DNA of 36,841 nucleotides. Origin: Actinomycetes bacterium (lineage in GTDB: Bacteria; Actinomycetota; Actinomycetes; JAHEKZ01). Where the stretch lies: positions 1-36,841 of the forward strand of contig JAJAYZ010000090.1 of assembly GCA_027118455.1 (NCBI GenBank), given 5' to 3'. Position numbers and translations under genes: made by a program. Shown here piece by piece: positions 28,124-35,922 of this stretch. The notes beneath the pieces were generated by a model, which did not search any database, was not told where the DNA came from, and saw only the letters and a program-made list of their open reading frames with translations. Numbering within the stretch: the first letter of the stretch is position 1; every line of letters begins with the position of its first letter.

Positions 28124-28232
28124 GCGTCCCCCTGTCGGTGCTCACCGGTCCGTAGTCCATTTTCAGCTGCCATCGTGTCATGAGAGGACCGCGATGGTGT
28201 CAGATCGCCACGGTAGGTGGGACTATGACCTC

Positions 28233-28910
28233 ATGAAGGGACGCATCCTGGTCGTCGACGACGACGCGGCATTGTCGGAGATGCTCGGCATCGTGCTGCG
28301 TGGTGAGGGCTTTGAGCCTCATCTGTGCGGCGACGGTGAACGAGCTGTTGCTGCTTTCCGTGAGTTCAATCCCGACCTCGTACTGCTCGACCTCATGTTG
28401 CCGGGCAAGGACGGCATCGAGATCTGCCGGGAGATTCGGGCCGAGTCGGGCATCCCCATCGTCATGCTCACCGCGAAGGGTGACACCGTCGACGTCGTGC
28501 TCGGCCTAGAGAGCGGCGCTGACGACTATGTCGTCAAGCCCTTCAAGCCGAAGGAGCTCGTCGCCAGGGTCAGGGCACGGATGCGTCGCACCGACGAGGG
28601 TCGCCCCGAGTCACTGGAGATCGCCGACCTCCAGATCGATGTCCCTGGGCACACCGTCAAGCGTAACGAGGGGTTGATCGCGCTCACGCCACTGGAGTTC
28701 GACCTCCTGGTCGCCCTCGCCCGCAAGCCCTGGCAGGTGTTCACCCGCGAGACCTTGCTCGAGCAGGTGTGGGGCTACCGGCACGCTGCCGACACCCGCT
28801 TGGTGAACGTCCACGTCCAACGGCTGCGATCTAAGATCGAGGCCGACCCTGAGCACCCGCAGATCGTCGTCACCGTCCGTGGCGTTGGCTACAAGGCCGG
28901 ACCCGCTTGA
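28233..28910 (+). CDS. mtrA: MtrA, OmpR-family response regulator
   Basis: MtrA is the essential regulator of cell-wall and division genes in actinobacteria, phosphorylated by MtrB. The 225-residue protein has the receiver start ILVVDDD, phospho-acceptor Asp53 in LLDLMLPG, YVVKPFKPKELVARVRAR, and a winged helix containing LTPLEFDLLVALARKPWQVF and VNVHVQRLRSKIEADPEHP. The C-terminus VRGVGYKAGPA is nearly invariant in the family. ATG at 28233 gives the usual MKGRILVV start. An in-frame ATG at 28194 preceded by GAGAGG would add 13 residues and cannot be excluded. The 18-base gap to mtrB implies an operon. Confidence 0.96.
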   Translation: MKGRILVVDDDAALSEMLGIVLRGEGFEPHLCGDGERAVAAFREFNPDLVLLDLMLPGKDGIEICREIRAESGIPIVMLTAKGDTVDVVLGLESGADDYVVKPFKPKELVARVRARMRRTDEGRPESLEIADLQIDVPGHTVKRNEGLIALTPLEFDLLVALARKPWQVFTRETLLEQVWGYRHAADTRLVNVHVQRLRSKIEADPEHPQIVVTVRGVGYKAGPA

Positions 28911-28928
28911 TGACCACGGACTGACGCC

Positions 28929-30572
28929 GTGGATCGCTTCCCCTTCCGTGGCGCCGTTCACCGGGTCCGCACCAGGTGGCGGTCCTCGCTCTATCTGCGT
29001 GTGGTGGCAACGACACTTGCGCTCTCGATGCTGGTGGTGGTGGTGCTGGGTCAGATTCTGATCGGCCGCATCACCTCGGGGCTCCTGGACGCCAAGCAGC
29101 GCGCGTCCTTGGTGGAGGCTCAGGCTGGGCTGAACCAGGCGCAAGCGCTGATCACCGCTTCTGGTGAGGACAACTCGGAGAAGAACCAGAGTCTGGTCCA
29201 ACAGATCGCAGTCGAGCTGGCTCGCGGCGGGCAAGGAACCCCCCGGCTCTATGACGTCCTGCTGCTCAGCTCATCGGCATCGCTGCTGCAGCGTGGTTCG
29301 AGCACGGTGACCGAGGCCAGTGTCCCGCCCGAGCTGCGGGACGCCGTGCAAAGCGAGGGTGTTTTGGCTTCGACGTTCACCGAGATCGTCTACAGCGACG
29401 GACGAACGCCCGTACCCGGCTTTGCCGTCGGCGCGCCACTCAGTGTGCCTGGACTCGGCACCGCCGAGCTCTATTACCTCTTCCCGCTCACCCAGGAGCA
29501 GCAGACCCTCGACCTGGTGCGTCGCACGCTGCTCTTTGCCGGCTTGGTCCTTGTGGTCCTACTCGGCTGGATCTCGTGGTTTGTCACCCGTCAGGTTGTT
29601 GATCCAGTCCGGTATGCAGCCTCGATCGCTGAGGAGTTCTCCGCTGGTCGCCTCTCCGAGCGCATGAAGGTCAAAGGTGAGGACGACCTGGCCCGTCTGG
29701 CGCGTTCCTTCAACGACATGGCAGCAAGCCTCGAGATCAAGATCGGCCAGCTCGAAGACCTGTCCCGGGTCCAACGACGCTTCGTCTCCGACGTCTCTCA
29801 CGAGTTGCGGACGCCACTCACCACCGTCCGGATGGCTGCCGACGTCCTGCATGAGTCTCGCGACGAGTTCGACCCGGCGACGGCGCGTTCGGCCGAACTG
29901 CTGCAGACGCAGCTGGACCGGTTCGAGGCACTGTTGGCCGACCTTCTTGAGATCTCGCGGTTCGATGCCGGCGCTGCCATGCTTGACTCTGCACCCGGCG
30001 ACCTGCGCGACGCCGTCACCTCCGTTGTCGAGGCGTTGAGTCCGCTCGCTGAGCGCAGCCACACCGAGATCCGCGTGCACGTGTCTCCTGAGCCAGCGAC
30101 GGCTGAGTACGATCCCCGCCGCGTCGACCGGATTCTGCGCAACCTGCTGGCCAATGCGATCGAGCACGGTGAGGGACACCCGATCGATATCTCGGTGGCG
30201 TCCTCGACGGAGGCGGTCGCCATCGTCGTCAGGGACCATGGCACCGGTCTTAGGCCCGGTGAGTCGTCGCTGGTGTTCAACCGGTTCTGGCGTGCCGACC
30301 CTTCGCGGGTGCGCTCGATCGGTGGCACCGGGCTCGGTCTTCCGATTGCGCTGGAAGACGCTCGGCTCCATAGCGGTTGGTTGCAGGCTTGGGGGGCGCC
30401 AGGCGACGGTGCGAGTTTCCGTCTCACGCTTCCTCGCTTCGGTGGCGTCGAGATCACCGACTCACCACTTCCACTTGAGCCCGTCGATGCCAAGAAGGGA
30501 CGCCGCATGCCGTTGTCGGTGGGCGCGGGGGTCTCTTCGCAAGGGCGCGGGCAGGATTCGCTCGATGCGTGA
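28929..30572 (+). CDS. mtrB: MtrB sensor histidine kinase
   Basis: This 547-residue membrane kinase of the MtrAB system has a first membrane helix at about 22-46, an extracytoplasmic sensor region to about 198, a second helix (LLFAGLVLVVLLGWISWFV, about 199-218) and a HAMP segment. The dimerisation domain has His291 in SDVSHELRTPLTT. The ATPase domain contains NLLANAIEHGEG, the DHGTGL box and GGTGLGLPIA. The GTG at 28929 is the first start after mtrA; no clear Shine-Dalgarno is seen, so translation may depend on coupling. MtrB localises to septa in mycobacteria. The 3' end overlaps lpqB by 8 bases. Confidence 0.95.
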   Translation: MDRFPFRGAVHRVRTRWRSSLYLRVVATTLALSMLVVVVLGQILIGRITSGLLDAKQRASLVEAQAGLNQAQALITASGEDNSEKNQSLVQQIAVELARGGQGTPRLYDVLLLSSSASLLQRGSSTVTEASVPPELRDAVQSEGVLASTFTEIVYSDGRTPVPGFAVGAPLSVPGLGTAELYYLFPLTQEQQTLDLVRRTLLFAGLVLVVLLGWISWFVTRQVVDPVRYAASIAEEFSAGRLSERMKVKGEDDLARLARSFNDMAASLEIKIGQLEDLSRVQRRFVSDVSHELRTPLTTVRMAADVLHESRDEFDPATARSAELLQTQLDRFEALLADLLEISRFDAGAAMLDSAPGDLRDAVTSVVEALSPLAERSHTEIRVHVSPEPATAEYDPRRVDRILRNLLANAIEHGEGHPIDISVASSTEAVAIVVRDHGTGLRPGESSLVFNRFWRADPSRVRSIGGTGLGLPIALEDARLHSGWLQAWGAPGDGASFRLTLPRFGGVEITDSPLPLEPVDAKKGRRMPLSVGAGVSSQGRGQDSLDA

Positions 30573-32295
30573 TCGTGCGCTGAGAACCTCGGGCCTGGGT
30601 CTGCTGGTCGTCGTCGTGATGGTCGTGGCAGGCTGCTCGGAGATCCCGACGAGCGGTCCGATTGAACGAGGCGATGAGGTGCGCGCTGCCGTCGACGAGC
30701 CGGCGGTTCGAGTGCTCCCACGCGACCCGGTCATCGGTCAGACGCAGGAAGAGGTCGTCGCCGGGTTCCTTGAGGCTTCGGCCAGCTTCGAGAATGACCA
30801 CGAAGTCGCCCGTCGCTTTCTGTCTCCGGACGCGGCCCAGGAATGGAACGCAAGTTCAGGCGTCACGGTCATCGATGACAGCCCGGACTTCCGGCTTCAG
30901 CGGATGCGTGGCGGCGTGCAACTCCAGGCCGATCAGGTGGCGAAGATCAGCGCTGACGGTGCGCTCACGCCCAGGGGGGACGTCGAGATCCAGCGGCTCT
31001 TTCAGTTGGAACGCGTCGGTGACGAGTGGCGGATCACTGATCTTCCCCAGGGTTTGATCCTCGACCGGATCGAGGTTTCGCTGACGTATCGGGCCTTCAA
31101 CATCTACTTCATGAACCCCCAAGGCAGCCTCCTCGTCCCTGACCCCGTGTACCTGCCGCTCGACCCGGCTGGCAGTGCGACCAGCCTGATGCAGTCACTG
31201 TTGAACGGTCCGACTCGCTGGCTTCGCCCGGCGGTTGAGTCGATGATCCCGGCCGGCACGTCGCTGGTGGTCGACGCGGTGCCGAACGACAACGGCGTCG
31301 CTCGCGTCGATCTATCTGCTGAGTTCTTCGACGCCGATGTCACCGCCCGCGAGCAGGCCGCGGCGCAGATCACCGAGACCTTGTTGGGCCTCACCTCAAC
31401 GGTCACTGGCGTTGCGATCACCGTTGAGGGTTCGCCGCTCCAGCTGCCGGCAGCTCCCAGCGTGATGACGCGAGAAACCTGGGAGGTGTACGACTCCGGT
31501 GCCCTGTCCCCGGCCCTGGGCGCGCTTATTGTTCGTTCTGGGGTCGTGCGGCGGATCACCGATAGCGGGAGCGCCCCTGTCGAAGGCGCGCTTGGCGCAG
31601 GACAGCGGGAAGTTGTTGCCCCCTCGCATTCGTGGGACGGCGGGACGATCACGGCCCTGAACCCAAGCAGAACCGCCATGCTCGTCACGCACCCCTTCCT
31701 CTCCGCTGGGGTTAAGGAGCAACTCTCCGGACGCAGCTTCCTGCCGGCGTCCATCGACGATGTCGGGCGAGTCTGGGCTGTCGACGCGGGTGGCTCGATA
31801 CCCAAGGTGCGCGTGCTCGGTGAGGAGGGGTCGTGGCAGTCGGCGTCATTGCGCGGCTTTCGGGGCAGCCTCATGGCGTTCCGGGTGTCGGCGGACGGAA
31901 CGCGTGTGGCTGTGGTTGTCGAGCAAGGGCAGCGCCGGGACCGGCGTGGAGAGCTCTTGGTGGGCCGCGTCGTGCAACGAGCCGAAGGACTGCAGGTCCA
32001 AGGCTTCCGACGCATTGAGCGAACGCTGGTCGACGTGCAGGACGTGAGCTGGGCTGACGCCAGTTCGCTGGTCGTGCTGGGGGCGCAGGCCGGTTCGGTC
32101 CTCGAGCCAACCGTGGTCAGTCTTAATCGCACCGTGACGCCGATCTCGGGTTCCCCGGCTGTCGACGTCACTCAGGTGACGGCCGGTCCATCGTTGCCGG
32201 TGCTCGCGGGCACCAGCGCCGACGGTATTTGGGCCGAGTCGGGCTCGGTATGGGTCGCACAGGTCGCCGGCCGCGACCCCGCCTACCCGGGGTGA
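30565..32295 (+). CDS. lpqB: LpqB lipoprotein, MtrAB accessory
   Basis: This 576-residue lipoprotein modulates MtrB signalling at the outer face of the membrane. The signal peptide (MRDRALRTSG then a hydrophobic run) ends in the lipobox VVAGC, with Cys24 as the lipidated residue. An N-terminal helical domain is followed by a GerMN domain (about 185-300, with NPQGSLLVPDPVYLPLD at its start) and a C-terminal beta-propeller of repeated strands to the end. The open frame runs back inside mtrB, but ATG at 30565 gives a perfect lipoprotein start and an 8-base overlap with mtrB, so translation is coupled. It is the last gene of the mtrAB-lpqB operon; a strong hairpin begins at the first base after its stop. 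Confidence 0.95.
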   Translation: MRDRALRTSGLGLLVVVVMVVAGCSEIPTSGPIERGDEVRAAVDEPAVRVLPRDPVIGQTQEEVVAGFLEASASFENDHEVARRFLSPDAAQEWNASSGVTVIDDSPDFRLQRMRGGVQLQADQVAKISADGALTPRGDVEIQRLFQLERVGDEWRITDLPQGLILDRIEVSLTYRAFNIYFMNPQGSLLVPDPVYLPLDPAGSATSLMQSLLNGPTRWLRPAVESMIPAGTSLVVDAVPNDNGVARVDLSAEFFDADVTAREQAAAQITETLLGLTSTVTGVAITVEGSPLQLPAAPSVMTRETWEVYDSGALSPALGALIVRSGVVRRITDSGSAPVEGALGAGQREVVAPSHSWDGGTITALNPSRTAMLVTHPFLSAGVKEQLSGRSFLPASIDDVGRVWAVDAGGSIPKVRVLGEEGSWQSASLRGFRGSLMAFRVSADGTRVAVVVEQGQRRDRRGELLVGRVVQRAEGLQVQGFRRIERTLVDVQDVSWADASSLVVLGAQAGSVLEPTVVSLNRTVTPISGSPAVDVTQVTAGPSLPVLAGTSADGIWAESGSVWVAQVAGRDPAYPG

Positions 32296-32321
32296 CCGAG
32301 CGCGTCCACAGGTGCGCTCGG
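32296..32321 (+). terminator. Hairpin ending the mtrAB-lpqB operon
   Basis: A perfect 8-bp stem CCGAGCGC/GCGCTCGG (32296-32303 with 32314-32321) with a 10-base loop begins directly after the lpqB stop. No U-tract follows. It also argues against the GTG at 32312 as the comF start, because that codon lies inside the hairpin. Confidence 0.65.
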
Positions 32322-32349
32322 GATCTGTGCGGCATCGTGTTCGGACGCG

Positions 32350-32355
32350 CATAGT
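32350..32355 (+). promoter_or_regulatory. Possible -10 box before comF
   Basis: CATAGT lies 7 bases before the GTG at 32363 in the relatively AT-rich gap after the lpqB hairpin. It is a weaker match to TANNNT than others in the window. Confidence 0.3.
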
Positions 32356-32362
32356 TGGTTGC

Positions 32363-33031
32363 GTGCAGCAGTGGGCCGCTCTCATCGATCTCGCTATTGG
32401 TCGACACTGTCTCGACTGCGGCCGGGTCGGCCAGGTGTGGTGCGACCGCTGCCTTCACAGGGTCCTCGATGTCCACCCCCGCCTCACCCCCGGTGGGCAG
32501 TCGGTGGTCGCGGCGGCCCGCTATGCCGGCTCGGTCCCAACAGCAATCGTCGCGCACAAGGAGCAGGGGCACCTCGCATTGGCGGCTCCGCTCGGTCGGC
32601 TGCTAGTCGCTGCCATGGTCGTGCCTCCCGAAGGTGTCGGTCGGTCGGCACCGGTACTCGTACCGGTCCCATCGACCAGGGCCGCCTCGCGGACCCGTGG
32701 TCAGGATCATGCGCGACGGCTGGCCAGGGCCGTTGGGGCCCTGACGGCGCTGCCGGTTGAGCCTGCCCTCCGATGGAGCCGACAGGTCCACGACCAGGCC
32801 GCGCTATCTGCACGCTCCAGGAGCGAGAACGTGCGCCATGCCATGAGTGCATCGCCACCACCGCGTGTTGGGGCCCGAGCCTGGCTCGTCGACGACGTGA
32901 TGACCACCGGGGCCACACTCGATGAGGGGGTGCGTGCGCTGGAAACGGCCGGGTGGCCGGTCGCAGGTGTCTCGGTGGTCGCCACCGTTGATGCCCGAAG
33001 TGCCCTCGCACGGCGCGACGGCCTCCGATAG
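32363..33031 (+). CDS. comF: ComF family phosphoribosyltransferase-like protein
   Basis: This 222-residue protein has an N-terminal four-cysteine zinc finger (Cys16, Cys19, Cys27, Cys30: CLDCGRVGQVWCDRC) and a C-terminal phosphoribosyltransferase fold with the PRPP loop LVDDVMTTGATL (Asp177, Asp178). In naturally competent bacteria ComF acts in DNA uptake; in mycobacterium-like relatives this gene follows lpqB and precedes hpf, as here, and its role is not established. I chose GTG at 32363 because the earlier GTG at 32312 falls within the lpqB hairpin and adds non-conserved residues. The gap to hpf is 104 bases. Confidence 0.9.
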   Translation: MQQWAALIDLAIGRHCLDCGRVGQVWCDRCLHRVLDVHPRLTPGGQSVVAAARYAGSVPTAIVAHKEQGHLALAAPLGRLLVAAMVVPPEGVGRSAPVLVPVPSTRAASRTRGQDHARRLARAVGALTALPVEPALRWSRQVHDQAALSARSRSENVRHAMSASPPPRVGARAWLVDDVMTTGATLDEGVRALETAGWPVAGVSVVATVDARSALARRDGLR

Positions 33032-33034
33032 CGT
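33029..33034 (+). promoter_or_regulatory. Possible -10 box for hpf
   Basis: TAGCGT spans the comF stop. If used, transcription would start near 33041 and give an hpf leader of about 95 bases, longer than most leaders in this window. Confidence 0.3.
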
Positions 33035-33065
33035 GAAGGTGCGAACTGGTCCGATCCGCAGTCGG

Positions 33066-33118
33066 TCAGGTTGGTTCAGTCAGGTTGGTTGAAAGGGCCG
33101 GTCCCGGTGGCCGGTCCC
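33066..33118 (+). other. Repeats and hairpin in the hpf leader
   Basis: TCAGGTTGGTT occurs at 33066-33076 and 33080-33090. GGCCGGTCCC occurs at 33096-33105 and 33109-33118. The stretch 33095-33101 can pair with 33111-33118 as GGG-CCGG/CCGG-T-CCC with one bulged base. The structure ends 5 bases before the Shine-Dalgarno of hpf, so it might control translation of this stress-linked gene (inference). Confidence 0.4.
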
Positions 33119-33135
33119 ACGCGAAGGGGCGGAAC

Positions 33136-33774
33136 ATGGAGATCGTCGTTCGGGGTCGTCACATGGAAGTCTCAGATCGATTCCGCGAGCACGTTGCGCA
33201 GAAGCTGTCAAAGATCGAGAGGTATGACGGCAAATGCCACCGCGTCGATGTGGAAGTTTCGCAGGAGTCGAACCCTCGGTTGGCCGACCAGGCCATTCGC
33301 GTCGAGATCACCTGTCATGGCAAGGGCCCGGTCATCCGTGCCGAGGCAGCAGCCGACGAGAAGCACGCCGCGCTCGACATCGCGTACGGCCGCCTTGTCG
33401 AACGCCTGCGTCGAGCCGCTGATCGACGTCATGACCACCACAGGAGCCAGGGTCGGGCGTTCGCTGAGCGGGTGCATGCTGCGGCAGTTACGGCCGTCCC
33501 TCCCGTGTCCGACGGTGAAGACGCATCGGACGACGCGGTCGATAACGGGCCGTTGATCGTTCGCGAGAAGACGCACCGCGCGCCGGCGATGAACCTCGAC
33601 CAGGCTCTCTATGAGATGGAGCTGGTGGGGCACGATTTTTTCCTCTTCCAGGACACCGAGTCCGGGACGCCCAGCGTGGTTTACCGGCGTAAGGGCTACG
33701 ACTACGGCGTGCTGCATCTTGAGGTGGACGAGAACGCTTCGGTGGGTGCGACGGCAGGGGCAACGGCCCCCTAG
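33136..33774 (+). CDS. hpf: Long-form ribosome hibernation promoting factor
   Basis: This 212-residue protein dimerises idle ribosomes into 100S particles or stabilises 70S ribosomes in stationary phase. The N-terminal S30AE domain (about 1-100) has the signature MEIVVRGRHMEVSDRFREHV and a basic region. A linker (100-150) follows, then the C-terminal dimerisation domain with REKTHRAPAMNLDQALYEM and DFFLFQDTESGTPSVVYRRK. ATG at 33136 has a good Shine-Dalgarno (AAGGGGCGGA, 33124-33133), unlike many genes here. The earlier in-frame start at 33085 is inside the leader repeats. It follows comF as in mycobacteria. Confidence 0.95.
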   Translation: MEIVVRGRHMEVSDRFREHVAQKLSKIERYDGKCHRVDVEVSQESNPRLADQAIRVEITCHGKGPVIRAEAAADEKHAALDIAYGRLVERLRRAADRRHDHHRSQGRAFAERVHAAAVTAVPPVSDGEDASDDAVDNGPLIVREKTHRAPAMNLDQALYEMELVGHDFFLFQDTESGTPSVVYRRKGYDYGVLHLEVDENASVGATAGATAP

Positions 33775-33835
33775 TCGCTTCGGCGTGCCGTCTGACCCGT
33801 TGGCGCTAGCCCAGGTCGGTAGTTTCCCTGGTTCC

Positions 33836-33864
33836 AATGGGTGGTGGACTAGGCCGAATGGGTG
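33836..33864. promoter_or_regulatory. Pair of AATGGGTG direct repeats before the NarL-type regulator
   Basis: AATGGGTG occurs at 33836-33843 and 33857-33864, 21 bases apart, exactly two helical turns. They lie 35-63 bases before the GTG of the response regulator, where a dimeric activator or the regulator itself could bind. Function is inferred from spacing only. Confidence 0.4.
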
Positions 33865-33898
33865 ACCCGAAGGGGGCATTCCGTGTCATCATGGCCAG

Positions 33899-34609
33899 GT
33901 GACCGCGGACACCTCGGGGGAAACCCTGCGACCTGCTCGAGGCAACGACCCCATTCGGGTTCTTGTCGTCGACGACCACGCCCTCTTCCGCCGCGGACTC
34001 GAGATGGTTCTTGCCCAGGAGTCGGACATCGAGGTGGTGGGCGAAGCCGGTGACGCCGAAGCCGCCGTCGAGCGAGCTGCCGAGTTGCTGCCTGACGTCG
34101 TCCTGCTCGATGTGCGTATGCCGAAGGGCTCGGGCATCGAGGCGTGCGTTCAGATCAAAGGGGTTGCCCCAAGCGCTCGCATCATCATGCTGACGATCAG
34201 CGACGAGGAAGCCGACCTCTACGAGGCGATCAAGGCCGGAGCCACCGGATACCTGCTCAAGGAGATCTCGATCGACGAGGTCGCGGGCGCAGTGCGTGCG
34301 GTGTACGACGGTCAGTCGTTGATCAGTCCGGCGATGGCGAGCAAGCTGCTCACCGAGTTCGCGCTGATGGCCAAGCGGTCCAACGAGCGCAGTCAGCAGG
34401 TTCCGACGCCCAGGCTCACCGAGCGTGAGCTGGAAGTTCTTAAGTTGGTGGCCCGCGGTCTGAACAACCGTGACATCGCGCGTGAGCTCTTCATCTCCGA
34501 GAACACCGTCAAGAACCACATTCGAAACATCCTCGAAAAGCTCCAGCTGCACTCGCGCATGGAGGCGGTTGTCTATGCCGTCCGCGAGAAGCTGCTCGAG
34601 ATCACCTGA
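33899..34609 (+). CDS. Orphan NarL/FixJ-family response regulator
   Basis: This 236-residue regulator has the receiver start VLVVDDH (21-27), phospho-acceptor Asp71 in VVLLDVRMP and Lys in GYLLKEIS. A linker leads to a LuxR-type helix-turn-helix: LTERELEVLKLVARGLNNRDIARELFIS, then ENTVKNHIRNILEKL. No histidine kinase gene is adjacent, so its partner is elsewhere or it is unpaired. GTG at 33899 is preferred; a CATCAT hexamer ends 6 bases before it, and no Shine-Dalgarno is at a proper distance. The upstream gap contains two AATGGGTG repeats and a GTTGGCGCTAGC palindrome. Regulation by or of hpf is possible but unsupported. Confidence 0.93.
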   Translation: MTADTSGETLRPARGNDPIRVLVVDDHALFRRGLEMVLAQESDIEVVGEAGDAEAAVERAAELLPDVVLLDVRMPKGSGIEACVQIKGVAPSARIIMLTISDEEADLYEAIKAGATGYLLKEISIDEVAGAVRAVYDGQSLISPAMASKLLTEFALMAKRSNERSQQVPTPRLTERELEVLKLVARGLNNRDIARELFISENTVKNHIRNILEKLQLHSRMEAVVYAVREKLLEIT

Positions 34610-34660
34610 CGCGTAGTCGTCCCCAGCACGGGCCGAGCGAGATCGCGTCGGGCCAAGCCT

Positions 34661-34672
34661 GTTGGCGCTAAC
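34661..34672. promoter_or_regulatory. Operator-like near-palindrome GTTGGCGCTAAC
   Basis: The 12-mer is a palindrome except for one pair and has the central CG of LacI-family operators. It abuts the TACGCT -10 box of the YcaQ-like gene. Related copies are at 33799-33810 (GTTGGCGCTAGC) and 36471-36482 (TTTGGCGCTAGC). The binding protein is unknown. Confidence 0.4.
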
Positions 34673-34675
34673 GGC

Positions 34676-34681
34676 TACGCT
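34676..34681 (+). promoter_or_regulatory. Putative -10 box of leaderless ycaQ-like transcript
   Basis: TACGCT lies 8 bases before the ATG at 34690, with no Shine-Dalgarno. The GTTGGCGCTAAC palindrome ends 3 bases upstream of it, so a bound protein would block RNA polymerase. Confidence 0.45.
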
Positions 34682-34689
34682 CGCGCACC

Positions 34690-35922
34690 ATGCCCCGTCC
34701 TCGTGAGTCCCTGTCTCTCGCCCAGGCACGACGAGTCGCGCTGGGTGCGCAGGGATTCACCGACAGCGTCCCCCGAGGGACGCCTGACCGGCGGGCCCTG
34801 CGGCGCGTTGTTGGTCGCACCGGTCTCTTCCAGATCGACTCGGTCAATGTGCTGGCCAGGGCTCATTACCTCCCGTTGTTTAGTCGCGTCGGCCCATACG
34901 CGACCTCGCTTCTGGAGAAGGCGGCCTACCGGAACCCACGGATGCTGTTCGAGTACTGGGGCCATGAGGCCAGCCTCCTTCCGGTCGAGCTGCACCCGCT
35001 TCTGCGCTGGCGGATGGCCAATGCGCGCGACCACGCGTGGGGTGGCATGCGCCAGATCGCCAACGACCGTCCGGACTTGCTCAGCGGCCTCCTGGGCGAC
35101 ATCACCGCCGAAGGGCCGCTGACCTCAGCCCAGTTGAGTGAGCGCCATGATCGCCACCTGCCACGACGAACCGGGCCCTGGTGGGACTGGTCTGACGTCA
35201 AGCGCGGGCTGGAGTTCCTGTTCTGGGCCGGCGAGATCACGACGGCCGAGCGCCGGGGCTTCGAGCGCGCATACGACCTTCCCGCACGAGTCCTCCCGGC
35301 TGAGGTTATGGCGGCGCCAACTCCGGATCGCGCTGATGCGCACCGTGAACTGTTGCGTCGATCGATCAGGTCGCTCGGCGTAGCCACGGCCCGAGACCTG
35401 CGCGACTACTACCGGCTCCCTGCAGCAGACTGCAAGGCGCGGATCCCGGAGCTGGTGGAGGCTGGCGAGCTGTTGCCCATCGCTGTTGCGGGCTGGAAGA
35501 ACCCGGCTTTCCTTGACCCGGCAGCGGCGTTTCCGCGTCGGATCAGTCGGGCGGCACTGCTCTCGCCGTTCGATCCAGTCGTTTGGGAGCGGGACCGCAC
35601 CGAGCGGCTCTTCGGCTTCCGATACCGGATTGAAATCTACGTGCCGGCTCCCAAGCGGGTCTATGGCTACTACGTACTGCCGTTCCTTCTTGACGAAGCG
35701 CTCGTGGCGCGCGTCGACCTCAAAGCTGACCGCCAGGCTGGGGTGTTGCTCGTACAGAGCGCATGGGGTGAGGCAGATGCTCCAGCTGGGACGGCAGCTC
35801 GACTCGCGGCTGAGTTGCACCGGTTGGCCGAGTGGCTCGGTCTGGCAGGCGTCATCGTTCGTCCGGCCGGAGACCTCGCCTTTGATCTCGACGAGGAGAT
35901 CACAGCGACGGCGAGTCAGTAG
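34690..35922 (+). CDS. YcaQ/AlkZ-like DNA glycosylase (HTH_42 family)
   Basis: This 410-residue protein belongs to the HTH_42 winged-helix family, whose studied members (Streptomyces AlkZ, E. coli YcaQ) unhook DNA interstrand crosslinks and excise bulky alkylated bases. The catalytic Q-phi-D motif is visible as FQIDSV with Gln48 and Asp50. Further family stretches are LARAHYLPLFSRVGPY, EYWGHEASLLP (about 94-104), and ALLSPFDPVVWERDRTERLFGFRYR in the C-terminal half. The protein is full length. The ATG is preceded by a TACGCT box and an operator-like palindrome. The 3' end overlaps the convergent acetyltransferase by 23 bases. Confidence 0.92.
   Translation: MPRPRESLSLAQARRVALGAQGFTDSVPRGTPDRRALRRVVGRTGLFQIDSVNVLARAHYLPLFSRVGPYATSLLEKAAYRNPRMLFEYWGHEASLLPVELHPLLRWRMANARDHAWGGMRQIANDRPDLLSGLLGDITAEGPLTSAQLSERHDRHLPRRTGPWWDWSDVKRGLEFLFWAGEITTAERRGFERAYDLPARVLPAEVMAAPTPDRADAHRELLRRSIRSLGVATARDLRDYYRLPAADCKARIPELVEAGELLPIAVAGWKNPAFLDPAAAFPRRISRAALLSPFDPVVWERDRTERLFGFRYRIEIYVPAPKRVYGYYVLPFLLDEALVARVDLKADRQAGVLLVQSAWGEADAPAGTAARLAAELHRLAEWLGLAGVIVRPAGDLAFDLDEEITATASQ

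Noticed and set aside
27498..28232. Long upstream extension of the mtrA frame through the divergent membrane gene
   Set aside because: The residues before 28233 (or 28194) are antisense to a real gene and MtrA orthologues begin at ILVVDDD with only a few residues before it.
33891..33902. Three-codon frame (ATG GCC AGG TGA) overlapping the GTG of the NarL-type regulator
   Set aside because: It could be a minimal uORF, but the ATG is better explained as part of a CATCAT box; too short to judge.
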